Part shown: positions 63,014 through 64,000 of the stretch, in pieces | Layout: each line of letters starts with the position of its first letter | How positions within the stretch are numbered: position 1 is the stretch's first letter | Assembly (NCBI RefSeq): GCF_024539675.1 | Contig: NZ_JAHHIT010000043.1 | Span: 1 to 64,000 of the forward strand | DNA length: 64,000 nucleotides | Direction: 5' to 3' | From: Streptomyces hilarionis | GTDB lineage: Bacteria; Actinomycetota; Actinomycetes; Streptomycetales; Streptomycetaceae | Notes under the pieces: generated by a model | Told to the model about the DNA's origin: nothing | The model's database searches: none | Seen by the model: the letters and a program-made list of their open reading frames with translations, nothing else | Translations under genes and position numbers: made by a program

Positions 63014-64000
63014 GTGGCGGAACGGAGCACAGCTGCCGTCGACGTGGCAGACAACAGCGGTGACGAACCGCTGACCGCACAAGCGGACCAGTCCACGGCC
63101 GACGGGGTGGTCAAGAACCGGGAGCAGGACACGGACACCGACGAGGCACAGGGGAGTGGCGGGACGGAACGTCCCGGGAAGGCCTCACCGCCGGAACTGC
63201 ACAGCGGCCACAAGCTCGCCAGACGCTACCGTCTCGAAGAGTGCGTCACCCGTCTGGACGGTTTCAGCAGTTGGCGGGCCGTCGACGAGAAACTCCGCCG
63301 TGCCGTGGGCGTGCATGTCCTGCCCGCGGACCACACCCGGGCCCGCTCGGTACTGGCCGCGGCGCGCTCCTCGGCGCTGCTCGGTGATCCCCGGTTCGTC
63401 CAGGTGCTGGACGCCGTCGAGGAGAACGACCTCGTCTACGTCGTCCACGAGTGGCTGCCCGACGCCACCGAGCTGACCGCCTTGCTCGCACCCGGTCCGC
63501 TGGAGCCGCACGACGCCTACCAGATGGTCAGTCAGATCGCCTCCGCCATGGCCGCGGCCCACCGGGAGGGCCTGGCGCATCTGCGGCTCAACCCCAACGC
63601 CGTGCTGCGGACCTCCTCGGGGCAGTGGCGCATCCGCGGCCTCGCCGTGAACGCCGCCCTGCGCGGCATCTCCACCGACGTCCCGCAGCGCACCGACACC
63701 GAGGCGATCGGCGCGCTGCTGTACGCGGCGCTCACCCAGCGCTGGCCGTACGAGAACGACGCCTACGGCCTGTCCGGGCTGCCGAAGGACGTCGGGCTGA
63801 TCGCCCCCGACCAGGTGCGCGCCGGCGTCCATCGGGGCCTGTCGGAGCTGTCCATGCGCGCGCTGGTCAACGACGGCGCGACCGCCTCCCGGCACGAGGC
63901 CGCCTGCACCACGCCGGAAGAGCTGGTGAAGGCCATCGGTGAGATGCCGCGCATCAGGCCGCCGGAGCCCTCGTTCACCGCGCCTCCGGAGTACCAGCGC
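63014..64000 (+). CDS. Pseudokinase-like protein downstream of MurJ (partial)
   Basis: GTG 63014 opens a frame to the window edge (at least 329 codons). After a 60-residue acidic, disordered start, a protein-kinase-like domain begins at LHSGHKLARRYRLEE. Key kinase residues are absent: the VAIK Lys position reads VGVHVL, the HRD motif is AHLRLNPNAV, and the DFG position is GLAVN. GGGGAGG precedes the start. Mycobacterial MurJ carries a C-terminal pseudokinase that docks FhaA; here it seems to be a separate gene. Confidence 0.82.
   Translation, partial: MAERSTAAVDVADNSGDEPLTAQADQSTADGVVKNREQDTDTDEAQGSGGTERPGKASPPELHSGHKLARRYRLEECVTRLDGFSSWRAVDEKLRRAVGVHVLPADHTRARSVLAAARSSALLGDPRFVQVLDAVEENDLVYVVHEWLPDATELTALLAPGPLEPHDAYQMVSQIASAMAAAHREGLAHLRLNPNAVLRTSSGQWRIRGLAVNAALRGISTDVPQRTDTEAIGALLYAALTQRWPYENDAYGLSGLPKDVGLIAPDQVRAGVHRGLSELSMRALVNDGATASRHEAACTTPEELVKAIGEMPRIRPPEPSFTAPPEYQR

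Overview
This window is Streptomyces chromosome, or a very close relative. The DNA is very GC-rich and coding regions have G/C in most third positions. Starts are often GTG or TTG. It carries the sporulation pair ssgA/ssgR, actinobacterial families (F420-type luciferase-like oxidoreductase, DUF5326, LppU-like, DUF6049, SsbA with a glycine-rich tail), and many copies of the Streptomyces ParB site GTTTCACGTGAAAC. I count 12 perfect copies and 4 with one mismatch, so this lies in the origin-proximal part of the chromosome. dnaA, dnaN and oriC are not in the window. By comparison with known Streptomyces gene order they should lie beyond the right edge.

Layout, left to right. 0-7 kb: an M24 peptidase, an EphD-like hydrolase/dehydrogenase fusion, a MerR regulator, RNA 2'-phosphotransferase (kptA) behind a cluster of DnaA boxes, a luciferase-like oxidoreductase and a HAD phosphatase. 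7-15 kb: cytochrome bd oxidase cydA-cydB and the fused ABC exporter cydCD, with a Rex operator in the cydA promoter, then a HisC-type aminotransferase. 15-26 kb: a LacI regulator, a repeat-bearing 1-kb spacer, a metallophosphoesterase, a membrane protein, a TerD-vWA protein, thiC with its TPP riboswitch, and a YibE/F membrane protein. 26-39 kb: ssgA, ssgR and a run of small accessory genes (DUF5326, cupin, holin-like protein, ptpA, cystathionine gamma-lyase family, LysR, Nudix, flavohaemoprotein, two GNATs, a HbpS/GlcG-like protein, an MFS/MarR pair, a beta-lactamase-fold hydrolase).

39-64 kb is core replication, translation and envelope biology: dnaB behind a second DnaA-box cluster, a MATE exporter, the rpsF-ssb-rpsR-rplI operon, femX with an alanine-racemase-like gene, a GT87-type mannosyltransferase, a bifunctional penicillin-binding protein, padR-ino1, an MFS protein, an LppU-like protein, the CCA-adding enzyme, DUF6049, murJ, and a pseudokinase gene cut by the window edge. 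femX, the PBP, murJ and the pseudokinase all concern peptidoglycan; ino1 feeds inositol lipids and mycothiol.

No insertion sequences, prophage, CRISPR, tRNA or rRNA genes were seen. The most interesting signals are regulatory. ParB palindromes are reused as hairpin stems between genes, form one 36-bp double palindrome, overlap the cydCD start, and sit inside an enlarged arm of the thiC TPP riboswitch. DnaA boxes are concentrated upstream of dnaB and of kptA.
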